Of a stretch of DNA of 64,000 nt, positions 15,412 through 25,250 are shown in pieces (position 1 is the first letter of the stretch; every line of letters starts with the position of its first letter). Both the position numbers and the translations under genes were made by a program. The notes below the pieces were generated by a model. It was given only the letters and a program-made list of their open reading frames with translations, had not been told where the DNA came from and made no database searches. Source of the DNA: Thalassobacillus devorans MSP14 (GTDB lineage Bacteria > Bacillota > Bacilli > Bacillales > Halobacillaceae); the NCBI RefSeq assembly GCF_000496835.1, contig NZ_KI543237.1, positions 625,582-689,581 of the forward strand, written 5' to 3'.

Positions 15412-16890
15412 TTGAAACCATTTGATTATCGACTGCTACTTATACATATTGGGCTGCTGGGGCTGGCGCTTTTATTCCCTTCCCCGCTTTTTGGTTATAT
15501 CATAACAGGAATCATCCTGGTGACAAGTTATTTTTATGTAAAGAATGGCTGGCTGTTCTTACTGGTATTCTTTCCATTACGCCCGTTTCTTACTGAAGTG
15601 AATGGAGGATTGCTCTATTTGGGGGATCTGATTATCATCCTCCTTTTTTTCATGAGCCTTATCTATGCTCGACCGTCTTTCGAGCATTTAAGACGAAACT
15701 ATCTATTCTCTATCTTTTTCATCCTAATGCTCGGGATCGGATTTTTTTCCGGTTTGTTGACCGGGATATCATTGGTCGCAGGCATCTTTCAGATTCGTGC
15801 CTTTTTAATCATGTTTTTACTTATTTATATTGCAAGTGCATACCCATGGGAAAAACGCGACATTAAGGCTACCATCACTGTTTCGCTTGCTGTAGCCACT
15901 TTGTTAAGCGTCCATGGCTTGATCGAAAAGATTTCCATGCGGCATTGGCTGTTGCCTGAAACGTGGGAAAACTGGAACCTGGCTGCTGCGAATGCGATGC
16001 GGATTTATGGCTTGATCGGCAATCCTAATGTGCTTGCTACGTATTTAATCATCGTGTTTTTCATGAGCTTTTACTTAAAACCCGATATGATACGCTGGTA
16101 CAAATTGCTGCCGGTCATCCGGATAGTCATCCTGGGTGCCTTTTTATTGACCTATTCCCGCGGGACAATTCTCGCCTTTGGGTTCGGTTTCCTGGTCTTT
16201 CTTTTCTTCCAGAAGAAATGGCGCTCGATTGTACCCGTATTCATCTATGGAATTGTAGCATTCGCTCTCATCTACTATCCGACAGTTATAGCAGTCGACT
16301 ACATCCAGGAAGCCGGCTTTTTTCAGGAGGATACAGAAAAAGAAAAGCCTGAGTCATCGGAACTGAAGAAAGATACAGAAGAGAATTCCTCTTCGAAGAC
16401 AAAAAAGCAAAATAACGTGTTCATTGAACGCTTCCAGGAGATGTTTTCCAGTGCCACCTTGCAATCCAGCCTGGAATGGGGAAGGTTATATGTCGTTTTT
16501 AAAGGAATCGAAATATTCCTTGACCACCCTGTCATCGGTACGGGATTCGCAACATACGGAGATTCAGCAACAAAAAGCTATCCCTCACCGATTTATGAAG
16601 AATACGGCGTACCAGATAATTTATATACTGATAATCAATATATCGAAATCCTGGTCGAAACCGGCGTAATCGGTACCGTGCTGTTTCTCACTTTCCTGGT
16701 CTTTCTAATATGGAAGCTGTTTCGTTATCCTCCTTCCCTTGTGCGGAATCTTGGGCTTGCCATGACAGCTGTCATGCTTGTCGCTGGATTGTTTTATAAT
16801 ATTCTTGAAGACAAAACATTCACCCTGTATTACTATCTATTGATCGGGTATATAATCAGTATCAACAGTCACAAAAAATTGGAGACATGA
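15412..16890 (+). CDS. O-antigen ligase / Wzy-like polymerase, integral membrane protein
   Basis: 492 residues from a TTG at 15412, chosen because GGGGTGAG lies just before it; ATGs at 15373 and 15394 are in frame but lack a ribosome site. About ten to twelve membrane spans are visible. The Wzy_C-type core includes YSRGTILAFGFGFLVF and a large extracytoplasmic loop (about residues 300-400) with a highly charged stretch of Glu, Lys and Ser, then GTGFATYGDS and TDNQYIEILVETG, which match O-antigen ligase family patterns. Such proteins join or polymerise undecaprenyl-linked glycans outside the membrane. It is followed by a MurJ-like flippase and a GT4, so an exported secondary polysaccharide is likely. 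Confidence 0.82.
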   Translation: MKPFDYRLLLIHIGLLGLALLFPSPLFGYIITGIILVTSYFYVKNGWLFLLVFFPLRPFLTEVNGGLLYLGDLIIILLFFMSLIYARPSFEHLRRNYLFSIFFILMLGIGFFSGLLTGISLVAGIFQIRAFLIMFLLIYIASAYPWEKRDIKATITVSLAVATLLSVHGLIEKISMRHWLLPETWENWNLAAANAMRIYGLIGNPNVLATYLIIVFFMSFYLKPDMIRWYKLLPVIRIVILGAFLLTYSRGTILAFGFGFLVFLFFQKKWRSIVPVFIYGIVAFALIYYPTVIAVDYIQEAGFFQEDTEKEKPESSELKKDTEENSSSKTKKQNNVFIERFQEMFSSATLQSSLEWGRLYVVFKGIEIFLDHPVIGTGFATYGDSATKSYPSPIYEEYGVPDNLYTDNQYIEILVETGVIGTVLFLTFLVFLIWKLFRYPPSLVRNLGLAMTAVMLVAGLFYNILEDKTFTLYYYLLIGYIISINSHKKLET

Positions 16891-16894
16891 TTTC

Positions 16895-18421
16895 ATGATA
16901 CAGTTATCAAAATTAATGAAAGCGTTCGGGATGGTAACCGTTTTATCAGCGTTCGGCAAATTATTCGGTTTTGTCCGTGAAGCTCTGATCGCCTCCTTTT
17001 TCGGGGCTTCCGGAACCGCTGACGTATTCTTTGTCGCTTTCCTGATCCCGACCATCCTGTTTACTGCACTTGGGACAGGCATCCAGGCAGGTATCGTCCC
17101 GCTTTACATCCAGGAAAAAGAACGATCTGGCGAACAAGCCTCTCACCTGCTGCAGCGGCTCGGAAGCTTTTTCATCCTGAGTTCAGCTGCGCTGACATTA
17201 CTCGCCTATTTGCTTGTCGTTCCGTTAGTACATATTTTCGCACCCGGGTTTACCAACGCCCAGTCGGATCTGGCTGTCATCCTGACGATGATTATGCTGC
17301 CAAGTCTGGTGTTCATGACAATCCAGTCCTTGACTCAGGGTGTCCTTCATTCCAACGAAAAGTTCGGGCTTCCTGCCTGGGCGCCGCTCGTCAACAATCT
17401 GGTGATCATCTTATTTATGTACCTTTTATATGACTGGCTCGGCATCCATGGGCTGGCAATCGGGGTACTTATCGGGAGCGCAATGCAGCTGGTCATCCAG
17501 CTGCCCGGACTTCAAAAAGGCGAACGAATAGCAATCACCTTCAAGTTTTGGCAGGAATGGAGCACCTTGAAGAAGGTATTGAAGCCCTTCATGCCGATCA
17601 TCATCGCATCACTCGTCGTCCAGTTGAACCTCGTAGTCGACCGGGTCGTGTCATCATTTCTGGAAGAAGGAAGTGTGTCGGCACTGAACTACGGCAACCG
17701 TTTATTGTGGTTACCACTGAGCATTATTTTGATGCCGATTTCAACGATTTTATATCCTTACTTATCCCGTGTCGCTACAAAAGGGTTTCAGGCATTTATG
17801 GATATCTCAAATCAGGGAGTAAAAGCGATCATCATGCTGGCGATACCACTTCAGGTCGTCATGGTAATCGAAGCGGATTCCCTCGTGCAGCTCGCCTTCG
17901 AACGGGGAGCTTTCGATGACAAAGCAAGCATGCTGACCAGCCAGGCGTTTGTCTTTTTTGCTGTCGCTCTGCCGTTTTTCGCACTTCGTGATTATTTGAT
18001 GAACAGCTTTTATGCTTTCAAGCTGGCAAAAATGGCAATGTACTCCTGTCTGTATGGTGTCGGGTTGAACATCCTGCTCAGTGTCAGTCTTGCTTATTGG
18101 CTTGGTGTCGGAGGTGTCGCTCTTGCGACCAGTCTCTCGATGGTGTTCCAGACGGTATTCCTATACCGCTACCTGGTTAAACAAACAGTATCAGGCACCG
18201 AAAGGCCGGCCCAGCATTTGTTTCGGTTAGCCGGGGTGCTTATCCTGTTACTTATAGGTTCAGCCGGGCTGCACTGGCTGCTTCCGGAAATGCCGATTCT
18301 TTTTTCTTTAATCATTACGACATCATTTACATTTATTCTTTATGGACTTTTCTTATACATCTTTCGACTGTATCATTTACAAACACTATTCCCTACCCTG
18401 ACCAGTAAAGGAGAATCCTGA
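16895..18421 (+). CDS. MurJ/MviN-family lipid flippase
   Basis: 508 residues with about 14 membrane spans, the MATE/MOP-like fold of MurJ. Family patterns: FGFVREALIASFFGASGTAD near residues 23-42, LNLVVDRVVSSFL and FALRDYLMNSFYAFK. It starts 4 bp after the ligase-like gene with TTGGAGA upstream and shares one base with the next gene, so all three are translated as an operon. MurJ itself flips lipid II; paralogues in polysaccharide clusters flip other undecaprenyl-PP glycans. Context favours the second role here, but lipid II cannot be excluded without knowing whether another murJ exists in the genome. Confidence 0.85.
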   Translation: MIQLSKLMKAFGMVTVLSAFGKLFGFVREALIASFFGASGTADVFFVAFLIPTILFTALGTGIQAGIVPLYIQEKERSGEQASHLLQRLGSFFILSSAALTLLAYLLVVPLVHIFAPGFTNAQSDLAVILTMIMLPSLVFMTIQSLTQGVLHSNEKFGLPAWAPLVNNLVIILFMYLLYDWLGIHGLAIGVLIGSAMQLVIQLPGLQKGERIAITFKFWQEWSTLKKVLKPFMPIIIASLVVQLNLVVDRVVSSFLEEGSVSALNYGNRLLWLPLSIILMPISTILYPYLSRVATKGFQAFMDISNQGVKAIIMLAIPLQVVMVIEADSLVQLAFERGAFDDKASMLTSQAFVFFAVALPFFALRDYLMNSFYAFKLAKMAMYSCLYGVGLNILLSVSLAYWLGVGGVALATSLSMVFQTVFLYRYLVKQTVSGTERPAQHLFRLAGVLILLLIGSAGLHWLLPEMPILFSLIITTSFTFILYGLFLYIFRLYHLQTLFPTLTSKGES

Positions 18422-19605
18422 TGAAAATTCTGATCACTACAATTTTCGACTATCCCCATGAAGGCGGCCTTTCTTCCCATGTAAGCACATTGAAAGAAGG
18501 CTTGGAAGAACGGGGCCATACCGTTGATGTACTTTCATTCTCAGACCTTGGAAGCTTAAAGAAAAAAGTGCTTGCCCAGGCTCCGGGGTACATTGTCAAC
18601 CGCTTCAAAAAAGGGCATGGCCAGTTGCTGAATGATTTGCAGCGCAAAAAGCTATTGGAAGAGGCTTTAAAAGACAAAGCTTCCAATTATGATGTCATCA
18701 ACTCACAGGATATCTTTGCAACGTTAGCATCTACCGCTACAGATGTTCCAGTAGTTGCAACAGTCCATGGCTACTATGCTTATGAAGCAATCAGTCGCGG
18801 TGCCATCCAGCAGGAAACGAATACTTCGGACAAGTATCGAAATTTAGAAAAAGAAGCTTACCAGGCGGCTGACCTGAACGTTACCGTTGATCAGAGGATT
18901 CGCGACTATCTTAAAGATACAGCGGGTGTCGAAGCCGAGGTGATGAAAAACTTCATCAACACCAAACGTTTTGACAGGATTGATGTTAATCTGGACGAGT
19001 TGAAACAATCACACGACATCCCGTCAGACAGGGAAATGTTATTCGTACCACGCAGGCTGACCGAAAAGAACGGAGTCATCTATCCGATCCTGGCACTTCC
19101 TGAAGTTTTAAAACAGCACCCGAAGACCATGCTTGTCTACGCGGGCACCGGAGAGCAGATGCCGGCGATGAAAAAGAAAATTGCGGAGCTTGGGTTGCAG
19201 GAAAATATACGCCTGCTCGGCTCTGTCGCACCTGAAGAAATGACAAGCCTCTATCAGGCGGCTGATATCGTACTGATCCCCAGCGTCCATTCCCATGGTG
19301 TCGAGGAAGCAACGTCGATTTCAGCATTAGAAGCGATGGGTTCCGGCACTCCGGTGATTGCAGGAGCTGTCGGGGGTTTGAAGGAAATCATCGACCATGA
19401 AAAAGATGGGCTATTATTCGGGGACCGTGATGTAAAAAAGTTGGGTAGCCATGTCATCAAGCTATTACAGGAAGCTCATTATGGCGAGCAGCTGGCTATC
19501 AAGGCAAGAGAGAAAATCAGTACCAGCTATTCCCATCAAGCTGCAGCTGAAAAATTTGAATCTTTTTATAATACAGCAATCAATTCTAAGAAAAAAATCA
19601 CCTGA
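18421..19605 (+). CDS. GT4-type glycosyltransferase
   Basis: 394 residues, GT-B fold. N-terminal FDYPHEGGLSSHVSTL and VATVHGYYAYE; C-terminal VPRRLTEKNGVIYPILALPE, VYAGTGEQMPAMKKKI and GVEEATSISALEAMGSGTPV with the EX7E-type catalytic signature. The start overlaps the MurJ-like stop by one base (TGATG), consistent with translational coupling. It would add a sugar to a lipid-linked precursor exported by the upstream flippase. The operon ends in a strong hairpin at 19635. Confidence 0.85.
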   Translation: MKILITTIFDYPHEGGLSSHVSTLKEGLEERGHTVDVLSFSDLGSLKKKVLAQAPGYIVNRFKKGHGQLLNDLQRKKLLEEALKDKASNYDVINSQDIFATLASTATDVPVVATVHGYYAYEAISRGAIQQETNTSDKYRNLEKEAYQAADLNVTVDQRIRDYLKDTAGVEAEVMKNFINTKRFDRIDVNLDELKQSHDIPSDREMLFVPRRLTEKNGVIYPILALPEVLKQHPKTMLVYAGTGEQMPAMKKKIAELGLQENIRLLGSVAPEEMTSLYQAADIVLIPSVHSHGVEEATSISALEAMGSGTPVIAGAVGGLKEIIDHEKDGLLFGDRDVKKLGSHVIKLLQEAHYGEQLAIKAREKISTSYSHQAAAEKFESFYNTAINSKKKIT

Positions 19606-19634
19606 TTATCATACACTAAATCTTTTATAACATT

Positions 19635-19661
19635 AAAACCCCCGGCCGAGGCCGGGGGTTT
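19635..19661. terminator. Bidirectional terminator
   Basis: AAACCCCCGGCC and GGCCGGGGGTTT form a perfect stem between the convergent GT4 and glucosaminidase genes, with T-rich ends on both strands. Confidence 0.85.
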
Positions 19662-19671
19662 CTCCTTACAA

Positions 19672-22600
19672 TTAGTTGATAATAATATGGACAAAGTCTT
19701 GATGAACCCATCCTGCTTCATTAGAATCAGGAAGCTGGATTTTGACATATTCATCTTTTACAATAAATTGTCCTTCTTCCAGTACAGCTTTCAAGAAATC
19801 ACCAGGATACGTTTTACCAACTATATCTCCATTAGGAGCGTTACGAATGTTCAATCTAGGTGAAACATCTTCGTTAACTTGAATCAAGTTGTTCATAGCG
19901 AGTGATTTGCCATATACCCAAACTGTTCTACCATCTACTAACACTCGATACCATCTGTTGTCATATGGATAGCTTCCATTTTCACGGACATCCTCATTAT
20001 AACCAATAATGGTTACTTCAGAAGACTGCGTTAATGTCCCAACATAGGTCGAAGAGGATGTATATGGCAGCGTACGATAGTTTGAGTTTTCCAGCAATGT
20101 AGCTGTTATGCCTTCCGGAAAGTTGATAATTACATCTTCCGGGTATGGCTGGCTTTCAGGAATATTGCGCCCGTAGGTACCAGGCGAACTTCCATTCATT
20201 GGCAGGATAGAGGCTGAAGAGTAATGCTTTGCATCATATGGACGGATGCTTTCCATCAGCCTTGCAATACCATTTTTCCAATTTTGGTCGGTTGCATATC
20301 TGACGTTCATACCAATCAGTGTTGGGCCGTTATAATACCGCCCATCAGGATTCAGATAATTTGTTCTAACCATATAGGCTACAGAGTTGATGCTTTCTGC
20401 CTCTGTCGGATAATAATATCCACAAGTGAATGGGCAGACATCATACGCACCATAACCGTATAGATTGTTTTTGTAATCCATCAAGTTAGAGCCGCCCCAT
20501 CCTGTTTCCCAAATCGTATGAGCAACAAGATAAACTGCATTGACACCATATTCATTCTGAACGTCAATAAAGTCTTGAGCCAAGTCTTTCAATGGACTTT
20601 CTGGTCTTGTCCGATTGAAGTAATCTACTATTTCTTGGGCAGTTACATTAGAGGGTTTTCTCAAATCCGTATCAATGTAGGTTTTATCTGGTTCTGGCTC
20701 TAAATTTGTAGTTACATCACTTTCAGCTATATACCCAGTTACATATTTGCCATTGATTGACACCTTCACTTTATACCAATCCTCAGTAAAAGTGTAAACC
20801 TTAAGAATAGAGTCTTTTTCATATGACTTTAAAACGTTCGATTTACGTGAAGCTAAATCATGCACATTCACCTTGTCGAGGGCTCTTACTTGGAACGTGG
20901 ATGTTTCATCAGTTAGTCCCTGGACATGGGTATTATGGATATACCCGGTCTTGCTTGAACCATTAATATCCACAGTGATTTCATACCAATCTTCTGTAAA
21001 AGATTGATAGGCCAGTATTTCCCCTTGCTTAAAGGCTTTCAATACTTCAGAACTTAATGTGGCTTGAGAATATACATTGGTCGGATCTGCTAATCCAATC
21101 CCTTTTAAGGATGTAGGAGAAGGGTCACCGCTTTCAACATCTTCCTTATAGATATAGCCATTTCTCCACTTACCGTTACTATAGACGACTGCTTGATACC
21201 AATTTGTGGTGAAAGTTTGATACTTCAAAACAGTTCCTTGCCCATAAGTTTTCAGAACTTCGGAATTGGTTGTAGCATCCGCATAAATGTTCGTAGGGGC
21301 CTTAATTCCAATCCCGGACAGAGTAGTCGGATTAGCTACACTATTCTCTGTGTCGCTGGCATTAATGTATCCATGTCTTCTTTTACCGTTTACGTAGACA
21401 GTAGCTTCATACCAGCCTGATATAAAGGTTTCGTATTTTAAAACAGTACCTTGGCCATATGTTTTTATTACATTAGAGCTTGTAGTAACATCTGAGTAGA
21501 TGTTGGTAGGGCTTTTAAGACCTATACCATATATAACAGTTTGATCTTTATCCCCGTTTTGCACATGGTTAGCATTAATATAACCTCCTGTCTTTTTCCC
21601 GTTGACATAAACAGTAGCTTTATACCATCCGGAAGTGAATGTTTCATATTTCAACACTGTACCCTGACTATAACTTTTTAAAATATCAGCACTGGTTGAG
21701 GCTTTAGCATATATGGGAGTTGGACTATTCATGCCTACTCCCCTTAAAGTTGTTGGATCAGCATCTATATTTTCGACATGATCTGTCTTAATATATCCAG
21801 TACGATATTCACCGCTAGCATAGACAGTTGCTTTATGCCATCCCGTGGTAAAAGTTTCATATTTCAATACTGTACCTTCAGCATAACTTTTCCAGGCAGA
21901 TGAGCTGGTGGCAGCCTCTCTATAGACCTTCGTCGGGCTTTGCAAGCCTATACCATACAGAGTAGTCGAAGAACTGTCTCCATTGCTTACATCACTTGCT
22001 TTAATGTAGCCTGTTCTATAACTTCCTTCAGCATATACGGTCGCCTCATACCAGCCAGAGGAGAAAGTTTTATACTTCAAAACTGAACCCTTGTTATAAC
22101 TCTTCCAGACGTTCGAGTTTGTCGAAGCTTTGGAATAGATATTAGTAGGATCAGCTTGTGCCACCCCGTGTAAAGTAGTTTGAGAATCTACAAGATTCTC
22201 GACATCCCCTTTGTTGATATAACCGGTAGTAGGGGTTCCATTGATATACACAGTGGCGACATTCCAGTTTGCGTTAGAGAAACCACTGTATTTGAGTACA
22301 GAACCTTGCGCATAACTTTTCAGCACTTTAGATCCTGTTGAAATTTCCGCATAAACATTCGTAGGAGCCTTTAAAGCAACTCCATGATATGTTTGAGTAG
22401 TTTCTACACTGGTCATTGTCAGAGACTTCTTTTCCATACCAGCGATGGAGACTTGTTCGTCAGTAGAACTTTCCTCTTGAGCTTTCACATTTTTTTCCTC
22501 TTTGTCTGGGTTCTCTTCACCTGGAAGCTCATTTGAAGAAGACTCAGTTTCTATAGTCTCTTCCTCTTCATTACCTTCAACGACCTTATCTTCAGCCGCT

Positions 22601-23172
22601 TTTTCCTCAGTTGAAAGATCTGCCTCATCACTACTTACTGACGTGTCTTCAGAGGAAGTGTCATTCGTCTCCGGTGATTCCTCGCCAGCCTCTCCTTCGA
22701 TAGGCGATTCTTTCGTGACAGTAGACTCTTTGTCCTCATCTATTTCCTGTCCTTCTACACTTTCCGTTGAGGATAACTCGTCAGCACTTTTCTCCTGGTC
22801 TATTGTTTGCTGCTCACGGGAAGTACGGATTTGTTCTGCTTCTGCCTCATCAACCAAATAGTTTTGGTCAAGAAAACCAGTCCATACTTGTTCAGAGTCA
22901 GTCCCTTCATAAGTGACCTTAGCATATTCATCACCTATTTCTTCCACAATGACTTTTGAATCATCCGGTATATGTACGAGGACATCACTATTTGCATCCT
23001 TTTCTTCCAGAAGTTTCACTTCTTCTCCGATATTATCAGAAAATACTACTCCATTAACCTTCCCATCTGCTTCAGTTCCCGTGGTGGCGTCCACCATATG
23101 TAATGGAATGAGCTGAATAAAAAGTGCAAAAACCATAAGAAGAATATTAACTTTTTTTATCATAGCGTTCAC
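19672..23172 (-). CDS. Large secreted SH3-repeat N-acetylglucosaminidase (GH73)
   Basis: 1166 residues from a GTG at 23172 with GGAGGAG eight bases upstream. Order: signal peptide (about 1-29); an SH3-like domain (about 40-105); a Glu/Ser/Asp-rich linker (about 110-250); eight tandem repeats of about 70 residues (about 261-830), each ending in a variant of ATVY-NG-TGYI; a glucosaminidase catalytic domain (about 850-1010) with AHTIWETGWGGSNL, whose Glu is the likely catalyst, and NNLYGYGAYD; then two C-terminal SH3-like units. It should cut MurNAc-GlcNAc bonds in peptidoglycan, like LytD. The SH3 array probably binds wall polymer. It lies among WTA genes and has its own promoter (23285-23313). 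Confidence 0.9.
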   Translation of the reverse strand: MNAMIKKVNILLMVFALFIQLIPLHMVDATTGTEADGKVNGVVFSDNIGEEVKLLEEKDANSDVLVHIPDDSKVIVEEIGDEYAKVTYEGTDSEQVWTGFLDQNYLVDEAEAEQIRTSREQQTIDQEKSADELSSTESVEGQEIDEDKESTVTKESPIEGEAGEESPETNDTSSEDTSVSSDEADLSTEEKAAEDKVVEGNEEEETIETESSSNELPGEENPDKEEKNVKAQEESSTDEQVSIAGMEKKSLTMTSVETTQTYHGVALKAPTNVYAEISTGSKVLKSYAQGSVLKYSGFSNANWNVATVYINGTPTTGYINKGDVENLVDSQTTLHGVAQADPTNIYSKASTNSNVWKSYNKGSVLKYKTFSSGWYEATVYAEGSYRTGYIKASDVSNGDSSSTTLYGIGLQSPTKVYREAATSSSAWKSYAEGTVLKYETFTTGWHKATVYASGEYRTGYIKTDHVENIDADPTTLRGVGMNSPTPIYAKASTSADILKSYSQGTVLKYETFTSGWYKATVYVNGKKTGGYINANHVQNGDKDQTVIYGIGLKSPTNIYSDVTTSSNVIKTYGQGTVLKYETFISGWYEATVYVNGKRRHGYINASDTENSVANPTTLSGIGIKAPTNIYADATTNSEVLKTYGQGTVLKYQTFTTNWYQAVVYSNGKWRNGYIYKEDVESGDPSPTSLKGIGLADPTNVYSQATLSSEVLKAFKQGEILAYQSFTEDWYEITVDINGSSKTGYIHNTHVQGLTDETSTFQVRALDKVNVHDLASRKSNVLKSYEKDSILKVYTFTEDWYKVKVSINGKYVTGYIAESDVTTNLEPEPDKTYIDTDLRKPSNVTAQEIVDYFNRTRPESPLKDLAQDFIDVQNEYGVNAVYLVAHTIWETGWGGSNLMDYKNNLYGYGAYDVCPFTCGYYYPTEAESINSVAYMVRTNYLNPDGRYYNGPTLIGMNVRYATDQNWKNGIARLMESIRPYDAKHYSSASILPMNGSSPGTYGRNIPESQPYPEDVIINFPEGITATLLENSNYRTLPYTSSSTYVGTLTQSSEVTIIGYNEDVRENGSYPYDNRWYRVLVDGRTVWVYGKSLAMNNLIQVNEDVSPRLNIRNAPNGDIVGKTYPGDFLKAVLEEGQFIVKDEYVKIQLPDSNEAGWVHQDFVHIIIN
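20682..22392 (-). repeat. Eight tandem 70-residue SH3-like coding repeats
   Basis: Each unit is about 210 bp and encodes the pattern GIG-K-PTN-IY, a KSY-QGTVLKY core, a W-ATVY segment and GYI. Units 2 to 6 are the most alike; units 7 and 8 are most diverged. Boundaries are approximate. The array can expand or shrink by recombination. Confidence 0.85.
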
Positions 23173-23284
23173 TAATCACTCCTCCATTTGTTAAATTTCA
23201 TTTCCTGAAGAATTTTTACATTGAAGCTATTAATATACTAGACTAGCGTCACCACCTTTTAGAATTTTATAGATGCACTTTCCT

Positions 23285-23313
23285 ATTATGCCGAATTTTG
23301 TCAAAAATGTTAA
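23285..23313 (-). promoter_or_regulatory. Candidate sigma-A promoter of the glucosaminidase gene
   Basis: On the minus strand TTAACA (-35), 17 bp, CATAAT (-10), each one mismatch from consensus. The start codon is about 110 bp downstream. The rest of the 425-bp gap 23173-23598 is A/T-rich and shows no gene. Confidence 0.55.
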
Positions 23314-23525
23314 GCCTATATTTCGATAAATTTCATAATTTTAAATTTAATTTACAAATACATTGCATCTAGTGGTTTATCATAGAAATTAAGTTATGTA
23401 AGGCCTATAAAATGGTTTTTTTAACATAATATAAAGTGTCTCTTATACATTACATCGACAAATTCTGATAAAAGTAAATACTTTCCTACTAAATTCCAGC
23501 TAAATTACTATTTAAACAATAAAAA

Positions 23526-23548
23526 TTTCCCAGGCCAGTGCTGGGAAA
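23526..23548 (-). terminator. Secondary hairpin after tagH
   Basis: TTTCCCAG and CTGGGAAA form an 8-bp stem about 12 bp beyond the main terminator. It may be a backup terminator. Confidence 0.45.
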
Positions 23549-23559
23549 AAAATAATATA

Positions 23560-23600
23560 AAAAAGGACAGCTGAGTTTTAAATCCAGCTGTCCTTTTTTT
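23560..23600 (-). terminator. Main terminator of the leftward teichoic acid operon
   Basis: AAAAGGACAGCTG pairs with CAGCTGTCCTTTT, with T runs on both strands. It overlaps the tagH stop codon by two bases. Confidence 0.88.
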
Positions 23601-24411
23601 AGTTGGAAGGAGCTAATCCTATTCCGCTTTGTTTTTTACTTACTTCTTCTCTATATTGCTGTCTTTCTTTTTTACTCATTTTTTTATATTTATTAAGGAA
23701 TTCCTGGTATTGAGGAAGTACTTCATCAACGGATCCATATGCCTTCACTTCCCCGTATTCCAGCCAGAGGATTTTCTCGCAGAATTCTTTCATTTGTCCT
23801 AGCGAGTGGCTGACAAAAAACATTGTCTTTCCACTTTTTTTGAACTCATGCATCTTAGATAAACTTTTCTCAGCAAATGCTTTATCTCCAACCGATAGTG
23901 CTTCATCAATTAGCAGTATATCCGGGTCGATATTAACAGATATTGCAAACCCGAGCCTTGACTTCATTCCACTGGAATAAGATTTTACAGGCTGGTCTAT
24001 AAACTTGCCAATTTCCGCAAATTCAATTATTTCATCCTCAAGCTCGTTAATCTCTTGCTTATTAAAGCCTAACATTAAAAGCTTTAATTCAATATTTTCT
24101 CTCCCAGTCAACTTTCCATCCAACCCGGTGTTTACTGCAATCAAGGCAGCCTGCCCATTGACTTCAACTGTTCCCGATGTCTCTGGTACTACTCCGGCAA
24201 TAATATTTGAAAGTGTGGACTTACCTGATCCATTGACCCCCACAAATCCTACAATGTCTCCCTGCTCGACATCAAAACTGACATTTTGGAGTGCATAAAA
24301 ATCCTCCCCATAACTTTTCTTGGGGATGACCAAGTCTAATAGTCGCTCTTTGGGATTATTGAACAGTTTGTACTTTTTACTGATATTTTTTACTATGACT
24401 GATTTACTCAT
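23599..24411 (-). CDS. tagH: Teichoic acid ABC exporter ATP-binding subunit (TagH)
   Basis: 270 residues. Walker A GVNGSGKST, signature YSSGMKSRLGFA and Walker B ILLIDEAL with the H-loop FFVSHSL identify an ABC-2 polysaccharide-type ATPase. It pairs with tagG, 17 bp upstream, to move lipid-linked teichoic acid across the membrane. B. subtilis TagH is about 527 residues because of a C-terminal extension with SH3-like parts; this copy stops soon after the ATPase core with a basic tail, so it is a short form like those in staphylococci. Last gene of the operon. Confidence 0.92.
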   Translation of the reverse strand: MSKSVIVKNISKKYKLFNNPKERLLDLVIPKKSYGEDFYALQNVSFDVEQGDIVGFVGVNGSGKSTLSNIIAGVVPETSGTVEVNGQAALIAVNTGLDGKLTGRENIELKLLMLGFNKQEINELEDEIIEFAEIGKFIDQPVKSYSSGMKSRLGFAISVNIDPDILLIDEALSVGDKAFAEKSLSKMHEFKKSGKTMFFVSHSLGQMKEFCEKILWLEYGEVKAYGSVDEVLPQYQEFLNKYKKMSKKERQQYREEVSKKQSGIGLAPSN

Positions 24412-24428
24412 AAGTTAACACTTCCAAT

Positions 24429-25250
24429 TTATAGAAAATCAACAAAATGTCTTCTGAACTTAACATGTAATGCTCCACCTATTACGAACAATAGTAATAA
24501 CAGCCCAAAGAAATAAAGTGTATACTGCCATTCTTCTATAAAATACCATCCACCGGTCACCAAAGAATGACGATACCCTTCCACAATATAATAAAATGGA
24601 TTGATTTTCATCACAGTCTGCACCCAGTGTGGTAATCCACTGACATCCCATAGAATCGGAGAAAGATACAATAGCATCCTTAGTACTGATTGTAGCAGCA
24701 TTTGAACATCTCGAATTATGGTAGCCAACGTGGAAGTGATTAAAGAAATAGCAAAAATCAATGCTACTACACCAAACATGTAAATTGGCAGCTGCAAATA
24801 ATAAATTCCCATACTGAAAATCGAAAATCCTAAAAATTGCAAGATAAGAATGATAAACCCTAATAACATTAGATGAGAATAAAAATTCGCAAATATAACG
24901 TAATTAGGAATGACGCTCATTGGAAAATTCATTTTTGATAACATTTTAATTTTTGTATATATCGATTTAGATGACTTCAGTAATCCTTGATTAATGAAGA
25001 ACCATACAACAATCCCGCCTAAAAGCCAGGGAAAGTAGTCGATATCACCAATTTGGCCTCTTTTATCCCTTAATATACCAAAACCAAATACAAACCAATA
25101 AATGGCTATTTGTATGGCAGGATTCAGAAGCTCCCAGAACATTCCTAAATAATTATTGGAATTAGTACTCTTCAATTCATAAAATGACAATCGCTTAACC
25201 AAATAAAAATATTTGATCTGTTCCTTTAAAACAGTGACTGCAGCTTTCAT
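24429..25250 (-). CDS. tagG: Teichoic acid ABC exporter permease (TagG)
   Basis: 273 residues from the ATG at 25250 (AAGAAGGGA upstream); a TTG 13 codons earlier opens the frame but lacks a site. An amphipathic N-terminal helix (VKRLSFYELKSTNSNNYLG) and about six membrane spans fit ABC-2 type polysaccharide permeases. WELLNPAIQIAIYWFVFGFG and the C-terminal INPFYYIVEGYRHSL are family patterns. It forms the transmembrane part of the TagGH exporter. The preceding gap (25251-25378) shows no terminator, so it is probably read from the upstream tag genes. Confidence 0.92.
   Translation of the reverse strand: MKAAVTVLKEQIKYFYLVKRLSFYELKSTNSNNYLGMFWELLNPAIQIAIYWFVFGFGILRDKRGQIGDIDYFPWLLGGIVVWFFINQGLLKSSKSIYTKIKMLSKMNFPMSVIPNYVIFANFYSHLMLLGFIILILQFLGFSIFSMGIYYLQLPIYMFGVVALIFAISLITSTLATIIRDVQMLLQSVLRMLLYLSPILWDVSGLPHWVQTVMKINPFYYIVEGYRHSLVTGGWYFIEEWQYTLYFFGLLLLLFVIGGALHVKFRRHFVDFL

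Noticed and set aside
20682..22392. Regularly spaced repeats that could suggest a CRISPR array
   Set aside because: The unit is about 210 bp, coding, and in frame: it encodes SH3-like protein repeats.
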